The notes: generated by a model not told the origin, from the sequence alone. A DNA stretch of 35,898 nucleotides from JAFNAG01 sp964353465 (GCA_964353465.1 CAYGWQ010000016.1:1-35898); one strand, 5' to 3'; shown: positions 17,947 through 27,715, counted from the first letter of the stretch. Numbers and translations: made by a program.

Positions 17947-18035
17947 TTGGAGTGCGGCGCTTGTGCGCCGCTGTGAATCCCGGCCTGTGGCCTGGCGCGT
18001 TGCACCAAAAGCGGCGCAGAAGCGCCGCACTCCAA
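17947..18035. repeat. REPIN-like double hairpin, second copy
   Basis: Arms 17947-17972 and 18010-18035 are inverted copies (25 of 26 bases agree) starting TTGGAGTGCGGCGC. Each arm also contains its own GCGGCGC/GCGCCGC hairpin. It shares its head with the element at 6049-6126. The rest of 17878-18203 holds degenerate CCGACCTCGG copies and no gene. Confidence 0.75.
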
Positions 18036-18203
18036 GGCGCCTTCGGCGCAAGTCATTTTTCGTTCGGCAGGCCTTCGGACCTTCTCTCATATCGAGTGCG
18101 TCAAGCAATGCCGTCCAACAAGCCGCTTCTTCGCTTGACTCCCTTACCGCTTTACCACTATGGTTTTCGTGAACAGCGATCCACATTCGTTGGGAGGTGA
18201 AGC

Positions 18204-19667
18204 ATGGGTTTCCGACCTTGTTCGCGGAATCTATTGTGCCTCGTCGCATCTTCATTCTTGATCTTTGTCGGCTGTGTCAAAAACCCGGTGACGGGCGGCC
18301 GCCAGCTGGCATTGATCAGCGAAAGCCAGGAGATCGCCATAGGCGAGGCTTCTCATCCGGAAGTCCTGGCCGAGTTCGGCGCCATCGACAACCCAGCCCT
18401 GCAGGAGTATTTCAGCCGGATCGGGATGGGAATCGCGAAAGTATCGCATCGTCCCGACCTTCCCTGGCACTTTACCGTCGTCGATACCGATGTGGTCAAT
18501 GCCTTTGCCATACCGGGCGGCTACATCTATCTGACGCGCGGGATCCTGGCTAACATGAATAACGAAGCCGAGATGGCCGGCGTGCTCGGCCATGAAATCG
18601 GCCATGTGACGGCGCGTCATTCCGTGACCCAGCTTTCACAGCAGCAACTGATGGGCCTCGGCTTGACCCTCGGCTCCGTGTTCTCCCCGACGTTTCGCAA
18701 CCTGAGCGGCCTGGCGGAAACCGGATTGTCGATCCTCATGCTTAAATACAGCCGGGACCATGAGCGCCAGAGTGACCAGTTGGGCGTGCAGTACATGGCG
18801 CAGGCCGGCTACGACCCGGAACAGATGAGCAAGTTTTTCCAGGTATTCGTGAGCATGCGTGAAGAGAGCGGCAGCGCCATCCCCAATTGGCTGTCTTCCC
18901 ACCCCGCGCCACCGGATCGCATCGAGGCAACCGCAGCAGCGGCCATCCGTGAAAAGAGCCAGAATCCGCAGCGCGCCTACCTGATCAATTCGGAGGGATT
19001 CCTCCCGCGGCTGGAGGGTCTCGTGTACGGCGAGAATCCGCGAGAGGGTTTTGTCGAAGGAGGCAGGTTCGTCCACCCGGATCTGCGCTTTCAGTTTGAC
19101 GTGCCGCAAGGATGGAAAGTGGAGAACACCAAGAGTTCCGTGGTGATCACGGACCCCAAGGGCGGCGCGGCGCTGCAGCTTGCCATGGCGTCTCCCGAGG
19201 AAGGGCAATCGCCGGAAGCCGTGGCCCGCAATATCGGCAGCCAGCAGGGAATTCAATTAGTGGAGGGTGCTGCCACGCAGCTGAATGGCAATCCGTCGTT
19301 TTTCGGACGCTACCGTGCCCAGACCGACAGCGGCATCCTCAGCGTCACGGCAGCCTTTATCAGCTACGGGGGCCACATATACCAGTACGCCGGCCTGACA
19401 CCCGAGGCCAGCTATGCCAGCTATTCCGGAGCATTCAATGCGAGCCTGCGGAGTTTCCGGGAGTTGACCGACCGGAGGATCCTCGACGTTCAGCCGGATC
19501 GGGTCAGAATCTATCGTGCCCGGGGCGGCGAATCACTCCGCAGCCTGGCGGGGTCCTCAGCAAAGTCACGCATCACCCTGGAGGAGCTGGCGCGTCTCAA
19601 CCGGATCGATCCCGATCAGAAGCTGGCTGCCGGCGCGGCCGTCAAGCTGATCACGCCTGGCAGGTAA
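18204..19667 (+). CDS. M48-family metalloprotease lipoprotein with C-terminal LysM-like domain
   Basis: A 487-residue periplasmic zinc protease related to BepA/YfgC and LoiP, which act in outer-membrane protein quality control. The lipobox FVGC places the lipid on Cys24, and the conserved KNPVTGGRQLALISESQEIAIG segment follows. The zinc site is HEIGH at residues 130-134, with Glu187 in HERQSDQLG as the likely third ligand. Residues about 290-435 form a separate domain (FVHPDLRFQFDVPQGW), and 440-485 resemble LysM (YRARGGESLRSLA, LARLNRID, AAGAAVKLITPG), suggesting peptidoglycan contact. A GGAGGTG ribosome site precedes the ATG. It stands alone in its orientation, facing proS. Confidence 0.9.
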   Translation: MGFRPCSRNLLCLVASSFLIFVGCVKNPVTGGRQLALISESQEIAIGEASHPEVLAEFGAIDNPALQEYFSRIGMGIAKVSHRPDLPWHFTVVDTDVVNAFAIPGGYIYLTRGILANMNNEAEMAGVLGHEIGHVTARHSVTQLSQQQLMGLGLTLGSVFSPTFRNLSGLAETGLSILMLKYSRDHERQSDQLGVQYMAQAGYDPEQMSKFFQVFVSMREESGSAIPNWLSSHPAPPDRIEATAAAAIREKSQNPQRAYLINSEGFLPRLEGLVYGENPREGFVEGGRFVHPDLRFQFDVPQGWKVENTKSSVVITDPKGGAALQLAMASPEEGQSPEAVARNIGSQQGIQLVEGAATQLNGNPSFFGRYRAQTDSGILSVTAAFISYGGHIYQYAGLTPEASYASYSGAFNASLRSFRELTDRRILDVQPDRVRIYRARGGESLRSLAGSSAKSRITLEELARLNRIDPDQKLAAGAAVKLITPGR

Positions 19668-19674
19668 AAAAAGC

Positions 19675-19739
19675 GAACCACGAAATACACGAAATACACG
19701 AAAGGTTCTTATTCGGAAATTTCGTGTATTTCGTGGTTT
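19675..19739. repeat. ACCACGAAATACACG hairpin between convergent genes
   Basis: GAACCACGAAATACACGAAA, with an extra TACACGAAA unit (19675-19703), pairs with the inverted arm at 19720-19739. It lies in the gap between the protease and the convergent proS gene and touches the proS stop codon. It is placed to act as a bidirectional terminator. Confidence 0.8.
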
Positions 19740-19740
19740 C

Positions 19741-21426
19741 CTAGTGGAGGTCGATCAGGCGGCGGATGGCCTCTTCCAGGGAAATGAGCTCCGTCAGCTC
19801 GCCGCCACGCTCCTTCCACTCCAGCTTCTCGCCGGTTCGGGTGGAAACCACCAGCCGGATGGGAACCCCAATCAGGTCGGCATCGCCAAACTTGGAACCG
19901 GCCAAAGCATCGCGGTCATCCCACAGCACATTGACCCCTGCGCGCTCGAGCCTGGTGTGGATCTCAGCGGCCCGGTCGTCAACCCCCGGTAATGAGATCA
20001 GGTGTGCCAGGAAAGGCGCGACACGCCTGGGCCAGAGGATCCCTTTCTTGTCGTTGTGCAACTCGACGATGGTCGCCAGCAGCCGCATCATGTCGATGCC
20101 ATAGCAGGTAACCAGCATCGGCCGTGAATCGCCTTCACTGGAGGTATAGGCGGCTTTGAGCACCGTTGCGTACATCGGGCCCAATTGCGTGATGTGGCCG
20201 AGCCTGGTCCCCTTGCGCACCGCCAGTTTCCCCAGGCCGCATTGGGCGCAGATCTCCCCCTCCTTGCTCTCGCTCAGATCAAAAAACTCCGCGGGCGAGG
20301 GCAGGTCCCGATCAAAATTGACATTGATATTGTGATAACCGGTCCGATTGGCGCCGCATTCGAAGTTCACCCTGCTGCCTGTTGTCTGATCCCAGAGGAT
20401 TTTTATCTCCCCGGGCAACCCGAGGGGTCCTGCGTAGCCCACGTCGGCTCCGGTCACGTCCTTGACGACCGCGGCCGGCGCGAGTCTCAACTGGGAGCAC
20501 CCGAGAAGTGCAGCCAGTTTGGCCTCGCTGACGTCGTATTCTCCCCGTACACACACGGCAACCAGGGAGTCATCCGCTTGGAAAAGCAGCGTCTTGGTGG
20601 TCTTCTCCACGGGAATCCCGACAAAGGCGGCCAGCTCGGCTGTGTTCACAATCCCCGGCCCGTACACGGCCTCGAGCGGCTGGGGGCTCTCCTGCTGATG
20701 AAACTTGGGGAACAAGGACTGCGCACTGTCGAGGCGAGCCCGGTACTCGCAGGTTTCACACAGAACGATCTTCTCATCGCCGGATTCGGAAAATGCCAGG
20801 AACTCCTCGAAGTAGGGCACCCCAGGCGAGGCCGGCCGGGTATTGACCGTGATCACTTCAACTCCCGTCTGACGGATCGCAAACTGACAGGCTTCGCGCA
20901 GCAGCGCATAGCTGTTTCCTGCGCTTTCCTCGCCGGCATCGAAACTGTAGCCGGCATGGACCGGAAACTGGCGGGGAGAAGCCAGCGACCCCGGACCGCG
21001 CAAATCTTCGCGAAAGTGCCACTGGCGGATCCCGATCATGAGCGGCAGCTCCTTGTACGTCATCGGCAGAGTCCCCGCCAGCAGGCAGAGGTCCTCTTCA
21101 TGCTGCGGTGCCATGAAGTACTGCTGGCGCATTTGGGGGCGGCAGCCGGCAAGGGCGCGCTTCAGCTCGGCGCTCGCGGTGCGTTCCTTGACAACACCCG
21201 GCAGCGGCGGAGGCGCGTCTATATATTGGATGCCCCTGGCTGCCGCCTCGCGGGTGACAATGCGGTCCGCATTCTGCAGGACGCGCCATGCGAGCGGCAG
21301 GAGAAGAACAGGTCCGGCACCCGAAGACTTGATATAGCCGGCGCGCATCAGCAATTGCTGGCTGATCGTCCCCGCATTCCTGGGTATTTCGCGCTGCGTC
21401 TTCCCGAAGAGCTTCGAATATCGCAT
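19741..21426 (-). CDS. proS: Prolyl-tRNA synthetase (bacterial type with editing domain)
   Basis: Class II aminoacyl-tRNA synthetase of 561 residues that charges tRNA-Pro in the cytoplasm. The N-terminus MRYSKLFGKTQREIPRNAGTIS and SGAGPVLLLPLAWRV follow the bacterial ProS pattern. Class II motif 2 is in MIGIRQWHFREDLRGP. The inserted YbaK-like editing domain spans about residues 240-390 (AELAAFVGIPVEKTTKTLLF, DVGYAGPLGLPG). Motif 3 and the anticodon-binding domain follow (TCYGIDMMRLLATIVE, then WPRRVAPFLAHLI). The ATG is preceded by AAAGGAG. It lies downstream of the receptor 2 and secreted-protein genes on the same strand but is separated by a palindromic repeat, so it may have its own promoter. 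Confidence 0.95.
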   Translation of the reverse strand: MRYSKLFGKTQREIPRNAGTISQQLLMRAGYIKSSGAGPVLLLPLAWRVLQNADRIVTREAAARGIQYIDAPPPLPGVVKERTASAELKRALAGCRPQMRQQYFMAPQHEEDLCLLAGTLPMTYKELPLMIGIRQWHFREDLRGPGSLASPRQFPVHAGYSFDAGEESAGNSYALLREACQFAIRQTGVEVITVNTRPASPGVPYFEEFLAFSESGDEKIVLCETCEYRARLDSAQSLFPKFHQQESPQPLEAVYGPGIVNTAELAAFVGIPVEKTTKTLLFQADDSLVAVCVRGEYDVSEAKLAALLGCSQLRLAPAAVVKDVTGADVGYAGPLGLPGEIKILWDQTTGSRVNFECGANRTGYHNINVNFDRDLPSPAEFFDLSESKEGEICAQCGLGKLAVRKGTRLGHITQLGPMYATVLKAAYTSSEGDSRPMLVTCYGIDMMRLLATIVELHNDKKGILWPRRVAPFLAHLISLPGVDDRAAEIHTRLERAGVNVLWDDRDALAGSKFGDADLIGVPIRLVVSTRTGEKLEWKERGGELTELISLEEAIRRLIDLH

Positions 21427-21445
21427 AGGCTCCTTTCACGATGAC

Positions 21446-21537
21446 AACCACGAAATACAAAATACCCACGAAATACACGAAATACACGAAAAAATCTACG
21501 GCCGCTTTATTCTTTCGTGTATTTCGTGGTTTTTTTA
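21446..21537. repeat. ACCACGAAATACACG hairpin upstream of proS
   Basis: The left arm (21446-21490) has several ACGAAATACAC units; the inverted right arm (21512-21537) ends in a T-run on the plus strand. It fills the gap between the proS start and the end of the 785-residue gene, where it could terminate the upstream transcript. Confidence 0.8.
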
Positions 21538-21547
21538 TAGGGTCGAA

Positions 21548-23905
21548 TTAGCCGAGCCGGCCGATCACCTCGAACCGCTTTTCATTGCCGGTCTGGATGA
21601 TGACCGTGTCCTTGTGCAAGCCGCCGAGAGTCGCGGGCCGGCCGTTGACGGTGACGGCTTTCAGCGGGGTCCGGGTAGGCACCCGCAGCTTGACCTGGAT
21701 CTCCTTCGGCGTGCCGGGCTGCGCCAGCTCGACCGTGGCCACGACGCTCCTGGTTGCGGGCTGTGCCGCCAAAGCGAAGTTAACCCTGCCCCAGCGGGTG
21801 GGGGCTCCGCTGATCCTGACCGGTTGTCCTGAGGCGACCCAGGCGCGGGGCACTCCCTTGGCGAAGTAGAGGCGGTCCTCGTCGGAATCTTCCAGCACGA
21901 GCATCCAGCGCACCATGATCGGGATTGTCTGCTGTGCGGGTATGCAGAAGGTCGCGGTACCGCCGGTGATCCCCGAGACTTCCCCGGCGACCCAGCTGCC
22001 GCGGGTGTGGTCATGGTAACGGTGCGAGTACAGAAACAGGAGGTATTCCTCGACGCGGTCCAGGCGGAGCAGCATCAGGGCATGCCCGTAGGCAATGAAG
22101 CCCAGGATGGATCGGCCGGTGGGACGGGCCGTGCTGACGTTGGCGAGGACTCCGAGCGTTGTGGAGCCGTAGGCGCGCATGGTGTCGAGGACCATATTGG
22201 CCAGGTTCGCGGGAAGAATGTCGGCCTGGACCAGTTCGGCATAGAGGCGGTGTGGCCATTGTTGCGGGCTGGGCCGCTCCTGGGCCAGGGCATCCCGGAA
22301 CATGAGCTTGACGCCCGGCATGGGCGGGACATACGGAGGGGTCTTGTCTTTCCAGATGTTCTTCACCATGCTGGCAATGGCGGCATCCTGCAGAACCTTG
22401 CTGCGCTTGAGCCAGTCCTGGGCTTCCTTCTCCATGCCCGGTGCCGGCTTGATTTTGTTGATGTCGACCCATGCCCTGGCAATGTCCTTGAGTCCGCGGG
22501 CGGCGAAAGCACTGTTGGCATAGTAGGGTTGCCACCAGACTTCCGGGGTCGCGGCCAGGCAGGCATCCGATTCGCTCCAGCCGTGGATCAAGCCGTAACC
22601 GGGATTGTCCTGCGGCAGCTTCAGGCTGAGGTCGTGCATGTTGGCAAGCAGTTTTGCGGTCGCCTGGATCTTGGCCTTGTGCTTGAGCAGCAGGGCGCTG
22701 TCGCGCGTGTAGTTGAAGTAGCGGGCAAGCAGCGAGAGCGTCATCCCGAACTGTGCCGTCTCCGGGCCGCGCATGTCGTTGACGCCCTTGTCGTCGATGA
22801 AATCGGTGAAATAGTTGTCGATGAATTGCCGGGCGGTTTCGAACCGGCCCCACTCGAGATTGACGTGCACGCCGCTCGTGAAAATATCCTGGAAGCCGTC
22901 GTATTCCGGCCCAGCGTAATCCCGGTCGACGGCTCCGTATTTGGGATAAACGCCCCCGGGCCTGACCATGAGCTCCTTGGCGAAATAGTGTCTCGACATA
23001 TCGATCCAGGTATGATCCGGCAGGGAAGCCGGGGCCATGTCTTTCAGCAGCCTGTCCCAGTAATCGGCGAACACCAGCAGGGCGCGATAAAACTGCTCCG
23101 GCTTCGGATCCTGCCGGGCAGGCGGGTATGCGGGGTAGCTGTAGCCGTAAAAGACCTTGGTCATCCTACTGTTCTCTATCAGGGCTGACCGGTGCCAGGT
23201 CTGCACGATGAACCGGTCGCGGGCCTCGACATCGCCGAATACCACCAGTTCGATGTAGGAATTCTCCGAGACCGGCATGACCTTTCGGACCGCGGGCATC
23301 CAGCCTCCCAGGAGGCCGTCGAAACGCTTCTGGACGATCTCCGGTTTGCGGAGTTCGGGGAGGTACTGATTGGGATGATAGGTTCTGGTGTTGCCGGCGG
23401 TGTAGACCATCATGGTGTCATAGGCCTCTTTGGTGCCGACAAAGGCGTCCCAGCGCGCGCGGGGGGCGGCGGCTCCCGGGCCGTCGCCGGTCGCGGATCC
23501 CTGCGGAGGGGCCGCCGATTTCACCATTTCGGGATCGGGGTCGTCGCCGCCCGCCAACAGTTTGTCGGCCAGGAGATCGGCGCCGGACATCCCGATGTCG
23601 CTCATGCTCAGTCCCAGGTAGGGAGGGGTGGCTTCGGCGAAGGAAGCCTCGGCGCTCTTGGCAAAGACACGGGAGCCGCCGGTTGATGAAACAAAGGTCA
23701 GGACCCCGTCGCGGACACGCAAGTCCTCATAGACCTTCCACGAGGTTGCGTCCATTTTGAACTCGCAAATCAGCGTATGGCCCTCGATGTCCGGGGCTCT
23801 GCCGCCCGCCGGCTCTCCCGGCCGGGCTGCGTTGCCAAACTCTGCTAGAGTTTCAATGCTCGCAGCGGTTACCGCCAGACTCTGCAAAAACTCCCGTCGA
23901 TCCAT
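21548..23905 (-). CDS. Tat-exported protein with glycosidase-like alpha-toroid region
   Basis: A 785-residue protein with an N-terminal twin-arginine-type signal (MDRREFLQSLAVTAAS). The middle (about 270-640) is rich in aromatic and helical segments (WDRLLKDM, HYFAKELMVRPGGVYPKYG, LEWGRFETARQFIDNYF, LIHGWSESDACLAATPEVWWQPYYANSAFAARGL), typical of (alpha/alpha)6 glycoside hydrolases and lyases. The C-terminus is a beta-sandwich (VELAQPGTPKEIQVKLRVP and TVNGRPATLGGL), as in GH127/GH95-like enzymes. GGAG precedes the ATG, and the gene starts 21 bases after the receptor 2 stop. The pair probably forms an uptake-and-degradation unit for a glycan. No specific family or catalytic residue could be assigned. 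Confidence 0.75.
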   Translation of the reverse strand: MDRREFLQSLAVTAASIETLAEFGNAARPGEPAGGRAPDIEGHTLICEFKMDATSWKVYEDLRVRDGVLTFVSSTGGSRVFAKSAEASFAEATPPYLGLSMSDIGMSGADLLADKLLAGGDDPDPEMVKSAAPPQGSATGDGPGAAAPRARWDAFVGTKEAYDTMMVYTAGNTRTYHPNQYLPELRKPEIVQKRFDGLLGGWMPAVRKVMPVSENSYIELVVFGDVEARDRFIVQTWHRSALIENSRMTKVFYGYSYPAYPPARQDPKPEQFYRALLVFADYWDRLLKDMAPASLPDHTWIDMSRHYFAKELMVRPGGVYPKYGAVDRDYAGPEYDGFQDIFTSGVHVNLEWGRFETARQFIDNYFTDFIDDKGVNDMRGPETAQFGMTLSLLARYFNYTRDSALLLKHKAKIQATAKLLANMHDLSLKLPQDNPGYGLIHGWSESDACLAATPEVWWQPYYANSAFAARGLKDIARAWVDINKIKPAPGMEKEAQDWLKRSKVLQDAAIASMVKNIWKDKTPPYVPPMPGVKLMFRDALAQERPSPQQWPHRLYAELVQADILPANLANMVLDTMRAYGSTTLGVLANVSTARPTGRSILGFIAYGHALMLLRLDRVEEYLLFLYSHRYHDHTRGSWVAGEVSGITGGTATFCIPAQQTIPIMVRWMLVLEDSDEDRLYFAKGVPRAWVASGQPVRISGAPTRWGRVNFALAAQPATRSVVATVELAQPGTPKEIQVKLRVPTRTPLKAVTVNGRPATLGGLHKDTVIIQTGNEKRFEVIGRLG

Positions 23906-23926
23906 AATGGCTCCCGATCCTTCCGC

Positions 23927-26900
23927 TTACCATCGCAGGTACGCGCGAATCTGGATGTTCCGCGGACCCACCCTGCTGCTGCTCAGCTGTCCGAAGGAAG
24001 TTGAATTGATGGAAAGGCTGCCGAATCCAAAGACCGGGTGATTCAGGAAATTCATGGCCTCGGCCTGCAGAGTGAACCGCACGCGCTCCGTGATGCGCAC
24101 ATCCTTGTTGACCGACATGTCCGTGCTGATGTAATTCGGTCCGTAAATGTAAATGAATTGGCCGAACTGTCCCGGTGTCGTGGGGAGCGCCAGATATTGC
24201 GGGTTGGCGCGCCCGTCCGCGCCGACCAGCGAGGTGTCTGCACTGGAGAGCGTTGTGCCTGTAGGACCGTTTCTGAAGACCTGCATCATCTCCTGAAGCT
24301 GCGACACGGTCAGGCTGTTGAGAATGACGCCGCCATCGGTGCCGGAGTTGTTGTTCACGGTGCGCTGGCCGCTGGTCAAAGAGCTGACGCTCCCCGAGGT
24401 CAACCTCATGATTCCGGAAACAGTCCAGCCACCCACGATGTGGTTGAGCACACGGTTTGTGATTGCGAAGTGGCGGCCTTTCCCTACCGGCAACTCATAC
24501 GTGCCATAGACCGACAGCGTGTGCCTGATGTCGGAGGGCATGGGGGCTTTGTCCAATGCGAAGTTGCGGATCGTCCTGTAGTATTGGGAATTGACCGTGC
24601 TTCCCGTGTTCTGCATGTCGCTCAGGCCTTTGGAAAAGGCGTAGTTGGCGGTCAATGACAGGCCGTTGCGCAGCCGGCGCCGCAAATCCAGCTGCAAACC
24701 ATGATAGGTAGACCAGGAATTGTCGTCGGTTACGGTCAGATCCGCGACGTACGGGTTCGGAACGAAGAAGTTGATCGGGTAAGGTCCGGGCGCGCTGTAT
24801 CCGCGGTCCGCGCACGGACCGAAGTTGTTTCCGACGAGACGGCAGTAATAGGTCGGGCTTGACGGCCCGGCCAGGGTGGAGGCGAAAGAGCCTGACTGGC
24901 CGAGCAGGAGCCGGTTAATGAATGTGCCGTTTGTCCATCCCTGACTATTCGAGAGGGCGGGCATGGATCCGCGGGCTCCAAAAGCTTCCTGGAAGATTGG
25001 CAGCGCCACCTGTCCCGGAAGGCCGCGGTTCTGGAAACTGTTCACGCCGGCAGCCTGGTTGATGGCCAGGTTGCTCTGCGCATTTATGAACTCTTTCAGG
25101 AAACCATTCTCAAAGATGTTTACCTCCTGGACCCCGTACAGGTGCCACTTGTGGGTGCTCTTGTTGCCCACGTAGCGCACCTCGAACACGGTGTCCTTGG
25201 CGATCTCGCGCTGGATGCTCAGATTCCAACTTTGCACATACGGATTCCGCATTGTCGGGAGTTCGCCTGGGCCGTTTCTTTTGCCGGCTGTGGTGCCGAC
25301 GTTGTAGCCTTGAAACGCGAACTGGTGTTCGGAAAAGGGAGGAGTAAAAGCCTTCGGCGCCACCAGAAACGGCGGATCCGGCGATTGCAGGGTCAGTGTT
25401 CCGGGAGTATATTCCGAGCCGGATCCGGCCGAGACCGAGCGCCAATTGCCGGCGTTGGTGTTGATCCAGTAATAGCCGTTCAATCCTTCATCGAAGAAGC
25501 TGATGCCGTAACTGCCGCGGATCACCGTCTTGTTGTTGCCGAGGAGTTTTCCCAGCAGGCCTTCCTGCGCGCTCGGGCTCCAGGCGATCCCGAAATTCGG
25601 GGCCGGATTGATCCGGTCGGGGGCATACGTAACCGAACGTTGCCCGATGACCGGAACCTTGTTCGCATCAAAGATCCCGGGTTGGAAGTTGGCGTACGAT
25701 GGCGCCAGCACGTCATCAATGGTTGGAGACATGAATGTGTTGTTCGTGTTGGTCATGACGCCGGTAAACTCCCACCGCAGTCCGTAGTTCAAGGTGAGAT
25801 GAGGCCGCATGCGGTAGGAATCCTGGAAATAGAGGCCCCAGGAGCGGTAGTTTTCCCGATAAACGAGGGGCGCAAACTTGGCATACTGTCGTGCTTTTTC
25901 ATCGATGTTCTCGTAGCCCTGGATGCCCGATACCCTGCCGGCAAGGGTTGCGTAGAGCTGTGCCGCGGTGCCGACGTCCTGCGTGCGTATGAACGGGATA
26001 TTCGCCGCCGTAAAAACCGAATTGACCGGATCGTTGGTGGCTACGCCCAGGGAGTAGTTCAGCACGCCCGAGAACTGATAGTAGTCACTCTCGTAAAAGC
26101 GGGTGTAGAGAACTTTGCCGCCGAATTTCAGGGTGTGCTTGCCCTTCAACCAGCTCAAGTCGTCCGAAAGCGTGAAGGCAGGGTTGGTACGGATCAGCGG
26201 TGTGGCGTTGGGAATGAAGGAGGTAATCCCCATGCCGAAGCTGACGCGCTTGTCGCCTTGCGCCGCCCACTGGTGGACAGAATTGCCGATATTGCTTCCG
26301 GAGACACTGCTTTGAAGCCCGAATTTCACCGAGTTGAAGATCCTGGGCGCAATGGTCCAGTCCACGCCGTTGGACAGGGCGTAGCGGGTGAACTTGCTCT
26401 CGCCGGCTTGTCCCGGAATGCCCGGATAGGATGATCCGGTCGGATCGACGTGGTTGTGCTGGAGGTTCCACGTGCCGTGCCAGGCCAGGTTTTTTGTGAT
26501 CTGATAGTCCAGGCGCGCGGTGGGATAGATGTCCCGCGAACCGGTATTGATCTTCCAATTCAGGCTTTGCTGATACAGGTTGCTGCTGCTCGGCAGCACG
26601 GTTCCCTGGTTGATGGTCCCGTTGATGACCTTCAGCACATTTGAAACGATCGGATCGATGGTAGTCTGGTATTCCGCAGCGCCGGCGAGTTGCAGAACAT
26701 TGACCGTGTGCTGCGCGCCGTCGGTGCCGACGAACCGGAAGATCCCGCTCTGGGCTTCGGACGTCAGCAGCGTTGCGCTCCTGTTGGTCGAACCGGGACG
26801 CGGAGCATCCTCATAATTCACGAAGAAATACAACTTGTCCTTCAGAGAATCGGCGAAAGGGATCTTGAGCGGGCCTCCCAGACTGCCGCCAAAATCGTTC

Positions 26901-27715
26901 ATCCGCACCCGCGGTTTCGGCAGGCCCCGCATGTTGTTGAAGAAGTCGTTGGCGTTCAGGGCGTCGTTCCGGAATTGTTCATACAGGCTTCCGTGAAACT
27001 GGCTCGTGCCGCGCCGCGTCGAGAACTGGATCGTCATTGCGCCGCCTGCAGCGGCATCCGCTTCCAAACCGGTGGTCGAAACCGTGACCTCCTCGATGGC
27101 GTCCAGGCGCAACGGCACCAGCGATGAAAAGCCGCTGCCGCTCTTCATGCGGGTGTCATTGATATTCGTCCCGTCCAGACTGATGTTCAACGCCGATTGG
27201 AAGAGACCGTTGAATGTTCCTCCCGCATAACCCGGCGTAAGTGCTGCAAACTGCAGCGTGTCGCGGCCGGAGAGCGGCAGATCCTGGATATACTCATTGC
27301 GGATTGTGGCTGCGACCTGGTTGGACGACACCTCCAGCATTGCCACCGTACCCGTTACCTCTACCGTCTGGGTGATTGCGCCAATGGTCAATTTCACCGG
27401 CAGATCCGTGGTGCGGCCTGTGGTTACCACGACCTCGGCGAAGACGGATGTCTGAAAGCCAGGCGCGGTCACCGACACGCCATAGCTGCCCGGCAGCAGG
27501 TTCGGGATCAGGTAGCTTCCGTCCGTGCCGGAGATTGCGGAATAGGCAAGGCCGGTAGCCGCATCCTTCGCTGTCACGGCGGCTTTCTGTACAACCGCAC
27601 CGCTCGGATCAAGCACCGTGCCCTTGATTTCACCGGTGGATTTTTGTCCAAAGGCTGCGCCCGAAAACAGCAAAAAGAGCAGCAGAGCCTGGATTCTTAT
27701 GAGAACGCCATGCAT
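23927..27715 (-). CDS. TonB-dependent receptor 2, Oar-like, with carboxypeptidase-regulatory-like domain
   Basis: Outer-membrane transporter of 1262 residues, related to receptor 1 over its full length. The start at 27715 is chosen because GGGAGGG lies five bases upstream and a signal peptide follows (IRIQALLLFLLFSGAAFGQ); the frame stays open to 27805 without such signals. The carboxypeptidase-regulatory-like domain is at about 25-105 (GEIKGTVLDPSGAVVQ to VTAPGFQTS). The plug (FNGLFQSALNISLDGTNIN) and beta-barrel follow, ending FGQLSSSRVGPRNIQIRAYLRW; the last residue is Trp, still acceptable for an outer-membrane signal. It is directly followed by the 785-residue glycosidase-like gene on the same strand. 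Its promoter carries an AT-rich dyad (27868-27900). The ligand is probably a glycan; inference from its neighbour. Confidence 0.92.
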   Translation of the reverse strand: MHGVLIRIQALLLFLLFSGAAFGQKSTGEIKGTVLDPSGAVVQKAAVTAKDAATGLAYSAISGTDGSYLIPNLLPGSYGVSVTAPGFQTSVFAEVVVTTGRTTDLPVKLTIGAITQTVEVTGTVAMLEVSSNQVAATIRNEYIQDLPLSGRDTLQFAALTPGYAGGTFNGLFQSALNISLDGTNINDTRMKSGSGFSSLVPLRLDAIEEVTVSTTGLEADAAAGGAMTIQFSTRRGTSQFHGSLYEQFRNDALNANDFFNNMRGLPKPRVRMNDFGGSLGGPLKIPFADSLKDKLYFFVNYEDAPRPGSTNRSATLLTSEAQSGIFRFVGTDGAQHTVNVLQLAGAAEYQTTIDPIVSNVLKVINGTINQGTVLPSSSNLYQQSLNWKINTGSRDIYPTARLDYQITKNLAWHGTWNLQHNHVDPTGSSYPGIPGQAGESKFTRYALSNGVDWTIAPRIFNSVKFGLQSSVSGSNIGNSVHQWAAQGDKRVSFGMGITSFIPNATPLIRTNPAFTLSDDLSWLKGKHTLKFGGKVLYTRFYESDYYQFSGVLNYSLGVATNDPVNSVFTAANIPFIRTQDVGTAAQLYATLAGRVSGIQGYENIDEKARQYAKFAPLVYRENYRSWGLYFQDSYRMRPHLTLNYGLRWEFTGVMTNTNNTFMSPTIDDVLAPSYANFQPGIFDANKVPVIGQRSVTYAPDRINPAPNFGIAWSPSAQEGLLGKLLGNNKTVIRGSYGISFFDEGLNGYYWINTNAGNWRSVSAGSGSEYTPGTLTLQSPDPPFLVAPKAFTPPFSEHQFAFQGYNVGTTAGKRNGPGELPTMRNPYVQSWNLSIQREIAKDTVFEVRYVGNKSTHKWHLYGVQEVNIFENGFLKEFINAQSNLAINQAAGVNSFQNRGLPGQVALPIFQEAFGARGSMPALSNSQGWTNGTFINRLLLGQSGSFASTLAGPSSPTYYCRLVGNNFGPCADRGYSAPGPYPINFFVPNPYVADLTVTDDNSWSTYHGLQLDLRRRLRNGLSLTANYAFSKGLSDMQNTGSTVNSQYYRTIRNFALDKAPMPSDIRHTLSVYGTYELPVGKGRHFAITNRVLNHIVGGWTVSGIMRLTSGSVSSLTSGQRTVNNNSGTDGGVILNSLTVSQLQEMMQVFRNGPTGTTLSSADTSLVGADGRANPQYLALPTTPGQFGQFIYIYGPNYISTDMSVNKDVRITERVRFTLQAEAMNFLNHPVFGFGSLSINSTSFGQLSSSRVGPRNIQIRAYLRW

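Noticed and set aside
20185..21444. 419-codon plus-strand frame over proS
   Set aside because: Antisense shadow; proS motifs are unambiguous on the other strand.
22007..23188. 393-codon plus-strand frame over the glycosidase-like gene
   Set aside because: Antisense shadow; Gly/Val/Gln-rich with no recognisable motif or signal.
25142..26434. 430-codon plus-strand frame over receptor 2
   Set aside because: Antisense shadow of the receptor barrel.
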